Under the pieces are notes generated by a model. That model did no database searches. It saw only the letters and a program-made list of their open reading frames with translations, and was not told where the DNA came from. A stretch of 46,702 nucleotides of DNA from Minisyncoccota bacterium (lineage in GTDB: Bacteria; Patescibacteriota; Minisyncoccia; JAHIHE01; JAGLIN01). A program made the position numbers and the translations under genes. This document shows positions 1 to 9,018 of this stretch, in pieces. The DNA is taken from contig JAQVBZ010000013.1 of the NCBI GenBank assembly GCA_028690055.1, forward strand, positions 1 to 46,702. The letters are read 5' to 3'. Each line of letters begins with the position of its first letter. The first letter of the stretch is position 1.

Positions 1-22
1 GATATACGTTAAGCTGTAATCC

Positions 23-619
23 ATGTTTATGTCAATACCAAGAATTGAATTTTGTTATTCCTGGGTTTATGACAATCACTGGCGGGAATTTTATCCAAAT
101 TGTGAAGGGTATCCGTCAAGCGAAAAAATTGAGAAGAATCTTTTGAGAATTAAAACGGAATGGCAGAAATGTGGTGATGAAATACTGAAGGAACTAGAGA
201 AGATTTCGGGACTGAAATGGAGAGACAAGACCATTCCTTGCTATGTAGTGGGCAAGTGCATTCCTTTCTCGTCTCCGCTGACGATAATGGTATATGGAGA
301 TTACCCTCTCGACTATGTTGCAGATGTGCTGACACATGAGCTTGTTCATCGGCTTCTTATCCAAAATGAAACTCAGACGGGAAATATCTGGAAGTATCTC
401 TTTAGGAAATATAAAAAAGAGGAATTCAACACTATTATTCATATCCCGGTTCATGCGATTCACTGTCATATTTTTATGAAATATTTCGGTGAAGAAAGGC
501 TAAAAAGAGAGATGGAAATTATGAAGGATCTGCCTGATTATAAGAGGTCGTGGAATATTGTTATGGAGGAGGGCGCTGAAAAAATCATGGAGGAATTTAG
601 GGTGAGGATAAAAGTGTAG
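23..619 (+). CDS. putative zinc metallopeptidase-like protein (HExxH motif)
   Basis: 198-aa ORF with LTHELVHRLL (HExxH-type) motif; no specific family recognised. Confidence 0.5.
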   Translation: MFMSIPRIEFCYSWVYDNHWREFYPNCEGYPSSEKIEKNLLRIKTEWQKCGDEILKELEKISGLKWRDKTIPCYVVGKCIPFSSPLTIMVYGDYPLDYVADVLTHELVHRLLIQNETQTGNIWKYLFRKYKKEEFNTIIHIPVHAIHCHIFMKYFGEERLKREMEIMKDLPDYKRSWNIVMEEGAEKIMEEFRVRIKV

Positions 620-652
620 ATTATCTCGAGAGTAATCTATCGGTATCCGATG

Positions 653-764
653 TCTGTCATTACCGTCAACGCCGTCATCAATTTCACAACATTGTTATTA
701 TGCATCTATGAAATCTTCGGTTCCGTTAAGGATGTGGGTTCTAACTACTCCCACCCAGCGGAGC
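653..764 (+). repeat. direct repeat copy A (~112 bp), partner at 4499-4611
   Basis: tctgtcat(t/c)accgtcaa(c/t)(g/a)ccgtcatcaattt...atctatgaaatcttcggttcc(g/a)ttaagga(t/c)gtgggttctaac(t/a)actccca occurs in both places. Confidence 0.9.
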
Positions 765-924
765 CAGGCAAATTACAACCGTACCCTTTTGGGTGCGTTG
801 TGTTTTGCTTGTTTACATAATAGGATTCGAATTCAAAGGATAACGAACTATTCTAACTGGTCAAAATGTCAACGACGCGTGATGAAGTAGCAAAATAGTT
901 TGACAAATACCTAAACGATGTTAA

Positions 925-996
925 TATGCTAGAGTTTATATCGATTACTTATTCTTGCGAGACAGAATGCGCTTAATCAACTGAACTACTAGCATA
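925..996 (-). tRNA. degenerate tRNA-like sequence (possible tRNA pseudogene)
   Basis: Reverse complement TATGCTAGTAGTTCAGTTGATTAAGCGCATTCTGTCTCGCAAGAATAAGTAATCGATATAAACTCTAGCATA: 8-bp acceptor-like stem TATGCTAG/CTAGCATA, D-arm-like TAGTTCAGTTGATTAAGCGC, ATTCT/AGAAT anticodon-like stem, weak T-arm; 72 nt. Confidence 0.45.
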
Positions 997-1118
997 TAGC
1001 GAACGAAATTGAAATTGAGAGAACTTATTCGACAAAACCACTGTTTTTATATCTCAATTCTTTTCTCGGTAAATGGAGCATTTGCAGTCCGCATGGGTTA
1101 CTAAATTATCTGAAATTC

Positions 1119-2180
1119 ATGAATAAGATTAAGAAAGTAGGATGGGGATTTGAAATCTGCAATATGCATTGCAGGCACTGTTACAACTCCTCCACAGAAA
1201 GAGGGTGCAAATATACTTTCGAACAGCTGAAAGAAATCGCGGACAAGATATGTCCGCAGATTGAAGACATTAATTTTGGGACGGGCGAGTTTATCTGCAA
1301 TCCGAATGCCTTGGATCTGGCCCGCTACATCAAAGATACCTATCCGCACGTGAAGATGGCGGTTACTTCCAACGGCTCGACTATTGTCCAGATGGAACCG
1401 GAAGAGGTCAAGCGGTTGTTCAGCGATATTGATATCTCACTCGACTATCCAGACGAGAAGAAACACTGTGACTTTCGTCGTCACGAGAAGTCGTGGGAAT
1501 GGGCAATCGGTGCGCTAAGGGTACTGGATGAACTTCAAATGCCACACAGTATCGTCACCTGTATTACTTCCGAGACTAAAAACGAAGATCTGGAGGGGTT
1601 ACTCGGGATTGCCAGACAATATCGTGCTAACCTGCGGTTTAACTGGTTCCGAAAGGTGGGGCGTGGCAACGAAGATCTCCGCATCACCGCCCGGCGCGCC
1701 TGGGAGATTATTGAGTTTCTGTCGGACAAGGTGGTGTTCGAATGCATTGATCCTATCTTTGCCGGCGTGCTTGGGGTGGAAGCCATCCCGTGTCCGGCAG
1801 GTCGGATCAGCTGCCGGATCCACGCCAGCATGGACATCTCCTGTTATCCGTTCCTGAAGGGTGCGGAATGGAGCGGAGGTAATATCCTCGATAAAGGTAT
1901 TGACTTGGATGCGATTTATACCTCCGCGATTTTCCAGAAGCTGCGCGCTCGCAAGGTCGCGGCCTGTCAGGACTGCGAATTCGAGAAGACTTGCAAAGGG
2001 GGCTGTATTACCCGTGCGGTCTTGCACAATGGGAGTATGAGCGAGGTGGATGACTATTGTCCGGTGGCGGCCAGTCTGGACATCAATAGACTGAAGCGGA
2101 TCAAGATCAGGCTCCAGCCGACGAGCGAACTGGTGCATAACGGCTACCTGTGTACCACTATCTGTCGTCCCATCGTCTAG
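1119..2180 (+). CDS. radical SAM/SPASM domain protein
   Basis: CNMHCRHC (CxxxCxxC) near the N-terminus; C-terminal SPASM-like cysteines CQDCEFEKTCKGGC...YC. Confidence 0.9.
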   Translation: MNKIKKVGWGFEICNMHCRHCYNSSTERGCKYTFEQLKEIADKICPQIEDINFGTGEFICNPNALDLARYIKDTYPHVKMAVTSNGSTIVQMEPEEVKRLFSDIDISLDYPDEKKHCDFRRHEKSWEWAIGALRVLDELQMPHSIVTCITSETKNEDLEGLLGIARQYRANLRFNWFRKVGRGNEDLRITARRAWEIIEFLSDKVVFECIDPIFAGVLGVEAIPCPAGRISCRIHASMDISCYPFLKGAEWSGGNILDKGIDLDAIYTSAIFQKLRARKVAACQDCEFEKTCKGGCITRAVLHNGSMSEVDDYCPVAASLDINRLKRIKIRLQPTSELVHNGYLCTTICRPIV

Positions 2181-2343
2181 CTCCCGGGCAAGCTCGTCCA
2201 CATCGCGTGGAAGGGCTCCCCGGGCGTTAGCCCAAGACGGACGGTTCTGCCATTTTAGTGTCGGAGCTTCGTTGGAAGACCATCGAGCGGTCCCGAACAG
2301 CACATTGAAACATTAAAAACAAGAATAAAAAGGAGCTGATAAG

Positions 2344-3009
2344 ATGAAGAAAGGGGTTTTTGTAGTATTTGAATCGGCACCCAAATGTGGCAAGACGGCC
2401 GCTGCGACCCAACTGGAGGAAAGGATGGAGGTTGTCGGCGAGCGAGTGCTGCATAAACGGGGGGCTCTCAGCGTTTCGGAATTTGCCGAGAACTACAAAG
2501 GGCTGAAAGTCGACGACGATATCGGCTATTCGACGGCGTTCTATTGGGCGGATACGGTGTTCGATACCGGCGACTGCATCGCGCCCGCACTCGCACAGGA
2601 AGTAACAGTTATTCAGGAAAGATATGATCTGTCCGTGGTCGCCTATCGAGAGATACACGGCTACGAGGGGGATTTCTTCCTATTGAAGGAATACCGGAAG
2701 CGGAGGATGATCATCGATCCTGACTTGACGGTATTCTTGACGGCCGCGCCGGAAACGGTGTTCGAGAGGATAAAACAGGGAGCCGATAGCAGTGTGGTGG
2801 ATCTGGCTTTCGTGAATGAGACGAAAAAATTCCAAGGGATGCAGGATTCGATCCGGCAGCATTTGGAAGATCTGGGCAGGAACTACATCACTATCGAGAC
2901 TGATATGATCAGTGTCGAAGAGACGGTCGACATCGTCATGAACGAGATGGTGAAGATCGGTGGAAAGAACCTAATAGATGATACAACGGCAAGCATAGGA
3001 GGAATATGA
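2344..3009 (+). CDS. thymidylate kinase-like P-loop nucleotide kinase
   Basis: VFESAPKCGKTAAATQLEE P-loop plus ERYDLS and dTMP-kinase-like layout; overlaps the next ORF by 4 nt. Confidence 0.75.
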   Translation: MKKGVFVVFESAPKCGKTAAATQLEERMEVVGERVLHKRGALSVSEFAENYKGLKVDDDIGYSTAFYWADTVFDTGDCIAPALAQEVTVIQERYDLSVVAYREIHGYEGDFFLLKEYRKRRMIIDPDLTVFLTAAPETVFERIKQGADSSVVDLAFVNETKKFQGMQDSIRQHLEDLGRNYITIETDMISVEETVDIVMNEMVKIGGKNLIDDTTASIGGI

Positions 3010-3899
3010 ACATGAAAGACATCTTCATAAATTATGATGGGCTGGAGAAATTCAGGCAGCAAAATGAGGTCAAAGTGGCCGTGATTGCACGACCTGACTG
3101 GTTCATGAAGGATGCGAAGATTTCGCACCTGATCGTGGAAACCGAAAGCGGGATACATAATAGGTGCTATCTGACAGAGTATGAGGGCATAAGCTTTATC
3201 ATTGTATATGGCAGGTTTGACCGGGTAAGGGGATTGTCTTCCGACATCAATTACGAATTGACTCAGGAAACCCTGTCTGCGCTCGGCATCGAGACTATCA
3301 TCGGTACTTTTGTCGGCGGTTCGATCAAAGATGAAGACTTTGCGGGGAATATTTATATTCCGCACGATTTCTTCGGGATGGGAAACTATTCCCAATCGCG
3401 CAACCGTCAGAAGGGATTCCGGAACGTGGACATGTACGAACCTTTCTGCGCCGAGGCCAGGGGAGCTCTGGTCAGGGCGGCGGATAATGTGGATTATCCC
3501 GTCAAGCGCGAGGGGGTGTATGTGTGTTTCCACGGATATCCTCGCATCGAAACTAAGGCGGAGCTCGACTTCTATAAAAGGATGGGTTGGGACATTGTCG
3601 GACAGACTCTGGACCCAGAGGCGACCTTGGCGAAAGAAGCCGGTTGCCACTATGCCGCCCTCGCAGGCGCGATTGATGACAGAGCACTCCGACAAAAGTT
3701 TATGGACAACGATCCGACCGCCAAAGATGAGATAGAGCAAAATATCATCGGCGTTAGAAGGAAAACTTTCGAAATCTTTCTGCACGCTCTACCCAGCCTC
3801 GTAAGGAGCGGGTTCGAGTGTAATTGCGAGCAACAAAAGAAACATATCGGGCAGCAGAACTATAAGTTTTACTATATGCCACGGTATCTCGTGGAATGA
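3006..3899 (+). CDS. MTAP/purine nucleoside phosphorylase-like protein
   Basis: HGYPRIETKAELDFYKRMGWDIVGQTLDPEATLAKEAGCHYAALA resembles the MTAP GPRFETPAEI...GADVVGMTxxPEVxLAREAGxxYA region. Confidence 0.8.
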   Translation: MNMKDIFINYDGLEKFRQQNEVKVAVIARPDWFMKDAKISHLIVETESGIHNRCYLTEYEGISFIIVYGRFDRVRGLSSDINYELTQETLSALGIETIIGTFVGGSIKDEDFAGNIYIPHDFFGMGNYSQSRNRQKGFRNVDMYEPFCAEARGALVRAADNVDYPVKREGVYVCFHGYPRIETKAELDFYKRMGWDIVGQTLDPEATLAKEAGCHYAALAGAIDDRALRQKFMDNDPTAKDEIEQNIIGVRRKTFEIFLHALPSLVRSGFECNCEQQKKHIGQQNYKFYYMPRYLVE

Positions 3900-4036
3900 A
3901 ATAGACATTTGAAACGATTCAAGTGTTGGCCTAAAAACCGACACTTTTTTATTGTATTGGGCAGGACTTGAATATATATCGGTATTATATATACTATGGA
4001 TAGGGAGAGTAACCATTATTAACCTCATAAAATCAT

Positions 4037-4387
4037 ATGGAAGAATATCTGGGCAAGATAGTTCATATCATCATGGACCGGCCGCTGGACAGTCTGCATC
4101 CGAAGCACGGTTTTCGATATGAAGTGAATTACGGATACGTTCCGGATACGGTGAGTGGTGACGGGGAAGAAATAGACGCGTATGTTCTCGGTGTGGATAT
4201 CCCATTGAAGGAATATGAGGGCAAATGCGTGGCGATTATACGCCGTCAAGAGGAGGATGACGATAAACTGATAATCATTCCTCGCGCAATGGGGGATATT
4301 ACCGACGATGAAATCATCAAAGCCACACATTTTCAAGAAAAGCCATATCATATAGAGATAATCAGGCCGGGCCGGATTGCGAAATAA
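4037..4387 (+). CDS. short inorganic pyrophosphatase-family protein
   Basis: HPKHGFRYEVNYGYVPDTVSGDGEEIDAYVLGVD resembles the soluble PPase active-site region. Confidence 0.8.
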   Translation: MEEYLGKIVHIIMDRPLDSLHPKHGFRYEVNYGYVPDTVSGDGEEIDAYVLGVDIPLKEYEGKCVAIIRRQEEDDDKLIIIPRAMGDITDDEIIKATHFQEKPYHIEIIRPGRIAK

Positions 4388-4498
4388 AACAATGATTTCC
4401 TTGCTGGAGGCAGTTCGCTCGTTAGATGTGTAGGCTGATGTTTGTAAACAGGAAGGAAGATATAATATTTGTAGTACAGAGTCTTTGCTTTACTTGCT

Positions 4499-4611
4499 TC
4501 TGTCATCACCGTCAATACCGTCATCAATTTCGCAACATTGTTGTTTACATATCTATGAAATCTTCGGTTCCATTAAGGACGTGGGTTCTAACAACTCCCA
4601 TCCAGTGGAGC
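4499..4611 (+). repeat. direct repeat copy B (~113 bp), partner at 653-764
   Basis: Visual alignment with copy A; one-nt length difference near gtttacatatctatg. Confidence 0.9.
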
Positions 4612-4655
4612 AAATAAAGAAAAGCAGTCTTTTTTAAGACTGTTTTTCTTTATTT
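4612..4655. terminator. strong (near-symmetrical) intrinsic terminator hairpin
   Basis: AAATAAAGAAAAGCAGTCTT-tttt-AAGACTGTTTTTCTTTATTT, ~20-bp stem. Confidence 0.85.
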
Positions 4656-4901
4656 ATTTTGAGATTGAGATTCGGAGTTTATTCCCCAGAGGGTAAATCC
4701 CTCTCGCGGAGCCAATAAAGGAATCACTTATGTTAGTGTTGTTTTTTTATGGATTAGAGAGATTTGGGCCTGTGTAGGCAATAGACTAAAGGCTCATATT
4801 ATGTTATATTTCTTGCAGAATATGCTCGTGTTTTGTTTAGTGAAAAAGCGAGAGTTTGTGATGAGCTGAAAACTGATAAACTGTTTTAAGCGAAAGGGGA
4901 T

Positions 4902-5891
4902 ATGAAAGATAAAAAAACAGAGAATAACCTAATAATCTATCAGGCGAAAAACGGAGCTATAGAACTCCGCGGTGATTTTGAACATGAAAATATTTGGGCA
5001 ACACAGGCACAAATTTCAGAAGCATTCGGGGTGGATGTGCGCACTGTGAATGAACATATAAAAAATATCTACAAAACAAAAGAACTTGAGGATAGGTCAA
5101 CTGTCCGGAAATTCCGGATAGTTCAAAAAGAAGGAAAAAGAGATGTCGAACGTGAGGTTATGCACTACAATTTGGATATGATCATTTCTGTCGGTTATCG
5201 AGTCAATTCAAAAATCGCCACAAAATTTCGCCAGTGGGCAACAAAAACCTTAAAAGACCATCTCGTCAAAGGATACACCATTAACCGCAAGCAAATCGCG
5301 AAGAATTATGATGCATTTATGCAAGCGGTCGCCAGCGTTCAAAGTCTTTTGCCCGAGCATATCACGCTTGACCCCAAAGCGGTGCTGGAACTTATCAAGG
5401 AATTTGCCGGAACTTGGGTAGTGTTGGACGCTTACGACAGAGAGTCGCTTGCTTCCGCTGGCACAATCAAGAAAGCGGTCAAATTTTCCGCCGTGGAATT
5501 GACCGAGGTAATCGCAAGTTTGCGCAGGGAATTGATCAAGAAAGGCGAAGCGACGGAACTTTTTGCGCAGGAGAAAAGGTTGGGGAGCGTTGAGGGCATC
5601 GTGGGTAATGTGATGCAATCATTCGACGGCAAGCCACTCTACGCGACCGCCGAAGAAAAAGCCTCCCATCTTCTTTATTTTATGATCAAAGACCATCCGT
5701 TCAGCGACGGCAACAAGCGTTCGGGTGCGTTTGCTTTTGTTTGGTTTTTGCGCAAGGCGGGAATCAAAGGGGCGAGAAATATCAACCCAAGCGCACTTAC
5801 GGCACTCACGCTTTTGATTGCAGAAAGCAGTCCAGACAAAAAAGGCCAAATGGTGGCATTAGTCACCACTCTTTTGTCAGTAAAGAGATAG
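4902..5891 (+). CDS. RhuM-family / Fic-Doc fusion protein
   Basis: N-terminal RhuM-like IWATQAQISEAFGVDVRTVNEHIKNIYKTKEL; C-terminal Fic/Doc motif HPFSDGNKRSG. Confidence 0.9.
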   Translation: MKDKKTENNLIIYQAKNGAIELRGDFEHENIWATQAQISEAFGVDVRTVNEHIKNIYKTKELEDRSTVRKFRIVQKEGKRDVEREVMHYNLDMIISVGYRVNSKIATKFRQWATKTLKDHLVKGYTINRKQIAKNYDAFMQAVASVQSLLPEHITLDPKAVLELIKEFAGTWVVLDAYDRESLASAGTIKKAVKFSAVELTEVIASLRRELIKKGEATELFAQEKRLGSVEGIVGNVMQSFDGKPLYATAEEKASHLLYFMIKDHPFSDGNKRSGAFAFVWFLRKAGIKGARNINPSALTALTLLIAESSPDKKGQMVALVTTLLSVKR

Positions 5892-6224
5892 ATACGTTGA
5901 TGAAAGATGAGTTGGTTTTAAAATTAAGAATCCGAGTGCCTATCTTTACAATATTTATTTTTAGGCGGTTGTACCTGAAAAGCTACGAAGAAATATATGC
6001 AGGATTTTGCGCATCTTTTGAAGGGAAAGGGAATGAAACCAGATAAGATAACATTATATAATTAACGCGAATAGTAAGGCTGAGAGTATCTTTCTCCGGA
6101 GGTGAATCGAGCGAGAGGATACTAAACAGAAGAAAGCTAAGGGGCAACTTATTATCAAGGGCTAAATAATTAATGGGCTGGCTGATGCCAGAAACCTTAT
6201 TTACTAGTAATTAATAATAAATAT

Positions 6225-8054
6225 ATGGATCCTAGCTTTTTTAGTTCGAAATCATTTCTAATTTTTGTAGCATGCTCCCTTTTGATGGTGCCGGTTTTGG
6301 TGTATGTCTTTCGTACCGATAGTAAATATGTTGAGGTCTGCGATGAGAATAATGGCGAATGCTATAGCGCCAGTATCCCTTATAGAGATTCTAAGCTCTC
6401 GGTTGAGGAAAGGTTGGATGACTTGATGGGGAGGATGACGATCGCTGAAAAAATTGGGCAGATGGCTTTGATTGAGAAAAATAGTATCAAAGATCCCGAT
6501 GATATCGCGAAATACGGGCTGGGAGCATTGGTTAGCGGGGGCGGGGGAAAACCTGCTGATAATTCGCCTGCAGGCTGGCTCGGCATGGTGAATGATTTTC
6601 AAAGTTATAGTCAAAAAACGCGACTGGGAATACCTCTCTTTTATGGCATTGACGCCAACCATGGACACGGCAATGTCATCGGAGCAACTATTTTTCCTCA
6701 CTCTATCGGCTTGGGCGCGAGCGGAGATCCTGACTTGGTGCGGGAAGTGGCGAAGGCAACCGCGGAAGAAGTAGCGAATACCGGGATCAATTGGATTTAT
6801 TCGCCTGATATGGATGTCGCTTTGGATATGAGGTGGGGTAGGGTCTATGAGACATTCGGTTCCGATCCCGAGGTGGCAGGTGTTCTCGGTGCGGCATATA
6901 TAGAAGGAACTCAATCTTTTGATTTGGGCGGTCAGAAGGTAGCTGCTGCCGCCAAGCATTACGTCGGTAATGGTTCCACGAAGTGGGGCAGTGCTATGAG
7001 TAAGGATTATTTTATCGATCAAGGGGATTCTGATATCAGTGAGGAGGAGATGCGTCGTATCCACATCGCACCTTTCCAAAAGGCGGTAGATGTCGGCGTA
7101 AAATCAGTCATGGTGGGGTTGAATCGTTGGAATGGGGAAAAAGTTTCTGCCGATAAACATCTTATCACAGATATCTTGAAAGAGGAGATGGGCTTTCAGG
7201 GCTTTGTCGTTTCTGATTGGTATGGTGTTTATGATAAAGAGAGCGACAGATATGATGCGACAGTGAGAGCGATCAATGCGGGAGTAGATATTGCGATGCT
7301 TCCTTATAATTATAAATATTTTTCCGATAGTATGCATAAGGCGTTGGCAAATGGAGATATCTCTCAAGCGCGCGTTGATGACGCGGTGCGCAGGATATTG
7401 AAAGCCAAATTCGAGATAGGCCTTTTTGACGAGAATACAGCAGACGTATATGACCTGGAAGTGGTTGGGTGCGAGCCACACAGGGAATTGGCTCGAAAGG
7501 CAGTCAGGCAGTCTTTGGTTCTGTTGAAAAATAACGGGACTGTTCCCATATCGAAAAACACTCCGAAAATTTTTGTGTCCGGTTCGGCTGCAGATAATAT
7601 CGGCAAACAGTCAGGAGGATGGACGGTGGAATGGCAGGGCGTCGATGGCAATTGGTTGCCCGGTACGACAATTTTGCAGGGCATAAAGAATGCAGCGTCT
7701 CCTGCTTCTAAGGTGGAATATAACTTGAGCGGCGACTTCGATAGTCTGGAGGGTTTGGCAGATATCGGTATTGCTGTTGTCGGGGAAGAGCCATACGCTG
7801 AAGGATGGGGGGATAATCCCAATCCAATTTTGTCTGCAGAGGATTTAGAGTCTATCGCTAATTTGAAAAAACATAGCAAGAAAATCGTTGTAATAATAAT
7901 ATCCGGCCGCCCCCTGGATATTAAACCATATGCCAAAGATTGGGACGCTATTATCGCGGCTTGGTTGCCGGGAAGCGAGGGGCAAGGAGTAGCGGATGTC
8001 CTGTTCGGCGATTATGCTTTTATGGGGACTTTACCTGTTGAATGGGAGCTGTAG
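6225..8054 (+). CDS. glycoside hydrolase family 3 (beta-glucosidase-like), membrane-anchored or secreted
   Basis: N-terminal hydrophobic segment; GH3 motifs KHYVGNG, VVSDWYGV, SLVLLKNNGTVPI, GSEGQGVADVLFGDY. Confidence 0.9.
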   Translation: MDPSFFSSKSFLIFVACSLLMVPVLVYVFRTDSKYVEVCDENNGECYSASIPYRDSKLSVEERLDDLMGRMTIAEKIGQMALIEKNSIKDPDDIAKYGLGALVSGGGGKPADNSPAGWLGMVNDFQSYSQKTRLGIPLFYGIDANHGHGNVIGATIFPHSIGLGASGDPDLVREVAKATAEEVANTGINWIYSPDMDVALDMRWGRVYETFGSDPEVAGVLGAAYIEGTQSFDLGGQKVAAAAKHYVGNGSTKWGSAMSKDYFIDQGDSDISEEEMRRIHIAPFQKAVDVGVKSVMVGLNRWNGEKVSADKHLITDILKEEMGFQGFVVSDWYGVYDKESDRYDATVRAINAGVDIAMLPYNYKYFSDSMHKALANGDISQARVDDAVRRILKAKFEIGLFDENTADVYDLEVVGCEPHRELARKAVRQSLVLLKNNGTVPISKNTPKIFVSGSAADNIGKQSGGWTVEWQGVDGNWLPGTTILQGIKNAASPASKVEYNLSGDFDSLEGLADIGIAVVGEEPYAEGWGDNPNPILSAEDLESIANLKKHSKKIVVIIISGRPLDIKPYAKDWDAIIAAWLPGSEGQGVADVLFGDYAFMGTLPVEWEL

Positions 8055-8111
8055 TGTATGGTTGTTCGGGCACAGGTCATTTGATTTGCAGATTTTTTAA
8101 TTATGCTATTC

Positions 8112-8225
8112 TGTCATCCTGAAACCTAGGCCAGTAATATGCGGTTATTAAATTGAAACATAGTGTCTGTCTTGCATAGTTGCGGGATTCCGGATATTTT
8201 AGAGTACTAAAATTCCGGAATGACA
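8112..8225. repeat. small inverted-repeat (MITE/REP-like) element, copy 1
   Basis: TGTCATCCTGAA ... TTCCGGAATGACA termini, no ORF inside. Confidence 0.6.
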
Positions 8226-8348
8226 AATTAAAAAAGGGGAATCTTTGCAAGCAGAAAAAAGGCGCGTATGAACAAAAAAGCGAATATAAAATCGCTTTTT
8301 TGATTGCGCCGATATTTTCTTTTCTCGGCTATGTGTTTTGACAAAGTC

Positions 8349-8708
8349 TTATTTATCCTGTTGGTCCAGTTTCTCTTTTGCTTCCTCAGTCGTTACCGGT
8401 TGCCCCATCATTATCAGTTTGATGATGGTGTAGGCTATCACCCAATAAACGAAGATGGCAAGCAAGGTGGGCCATTCGAAAATCTTATTTTCGGAAGAGC
8501 TGACACTGAATACATTCAGAAAAGGGGCGACAAGCGGGTGAGAAAAATCGTAAACGAAATTAGTGAACCCGGCGTTGGCGTTTGCTCCCATAAGCTTCAA
8601 AACGAAGCGGAAGGCGAGCAGAACTTCAATCAGATAAAGTAAATACCAGACGACCTGCGTACCTCGATATAAGGGCTTGATGCTGGAAGAATTATTGGAT
8701 GGATCCAT
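8349..8708 (-). CDS. YggT-family membrane protein
   Basis: VVWYLLYLIEVLLAFRFVLKLMGANANAGFTNFVYDFSHPLVAPF. Confidence 0.8.
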   Translation of the reverse strand: MDPSNNSSSIKPLYRGTQVVWYLLYLIEVLLAFRFVLKLMGANANAGFTNFVYDFSHPLVAPFLNVFSVSSSENKIFEWPTLLAIFVYWVIAYTIIKLIMMGQPVTTEEAKEKLDQQDK

Positions 8709-8741
8709 ATTCTTAATCTTAGCTGATTATCAACGTCCGCG

Positions 8742-8891
8742 TTAAAAAGGTTTTTTACCCCTGATAACCCTGATTAAAACCATAATGACGGCGAGCACCA
8801 ATAGAAAATGGATGAAGCCGCCGAGCGTGTATGAAGTAACCATTCCTAGCAGCCATAATATTACTAAAATGATAATGATGGTCTCAAGCAT
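8742..8891 (-). CDS. short lmo0937/DUF5670-like membrane protein (49 aa; absent from the ORF track)
   Basis: Reverse-strand translation MLETIIIILVILWLLGMVTSYTLGGFIHFLLVLAVIMVLIRVIRGKKPF*. Confidence 0.7.
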   Translation of the reverse strand: MLETIIIILVILWLLGMVTSYTLGGFIHFLLVLAVIMVLIRVIRGKKPF

Positions 8892-9018
8892 ATGTTTGGA
8901 CTTAGTGATTATCTTTCTATTAATGTCGACCTTGGTAATGAACAGTGCCTTTAACGATTATCTTGCGTTCTCTTCTTATAGTCTGATATAAATTGTTCTT
9001 TGGGTCAAATAATATGAC

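Noticed and set aside
150-469. Minus-strand ORFs opposite the first CDS
   Set aside because: Antisense shadows with no recognisable features.
2178-2255. Amber readthrough or suppression of the radical SAM TAG stop
   Set aside because: Only a 25-codon frame follows, and the nearby tRNA-like loop shows no CTA anticodon; kept only as a low-priority note.
1599-2303. 234-aa minus-strand ORF opposite the radical SAM gene
   Set aside because: Shadow ORF produced by GC-rich coding on the plus strand; composition and lack of motifs do not support it.
4690-4720. A genuine tRNA 3' end (AGAGGGTAAATCCCTCTCGCGGAGCCA)
   Set aside because: No matching 5' acceptor strand, D-arm or anticodon arm found upstream; more likely a short relative of the flanking repeat.
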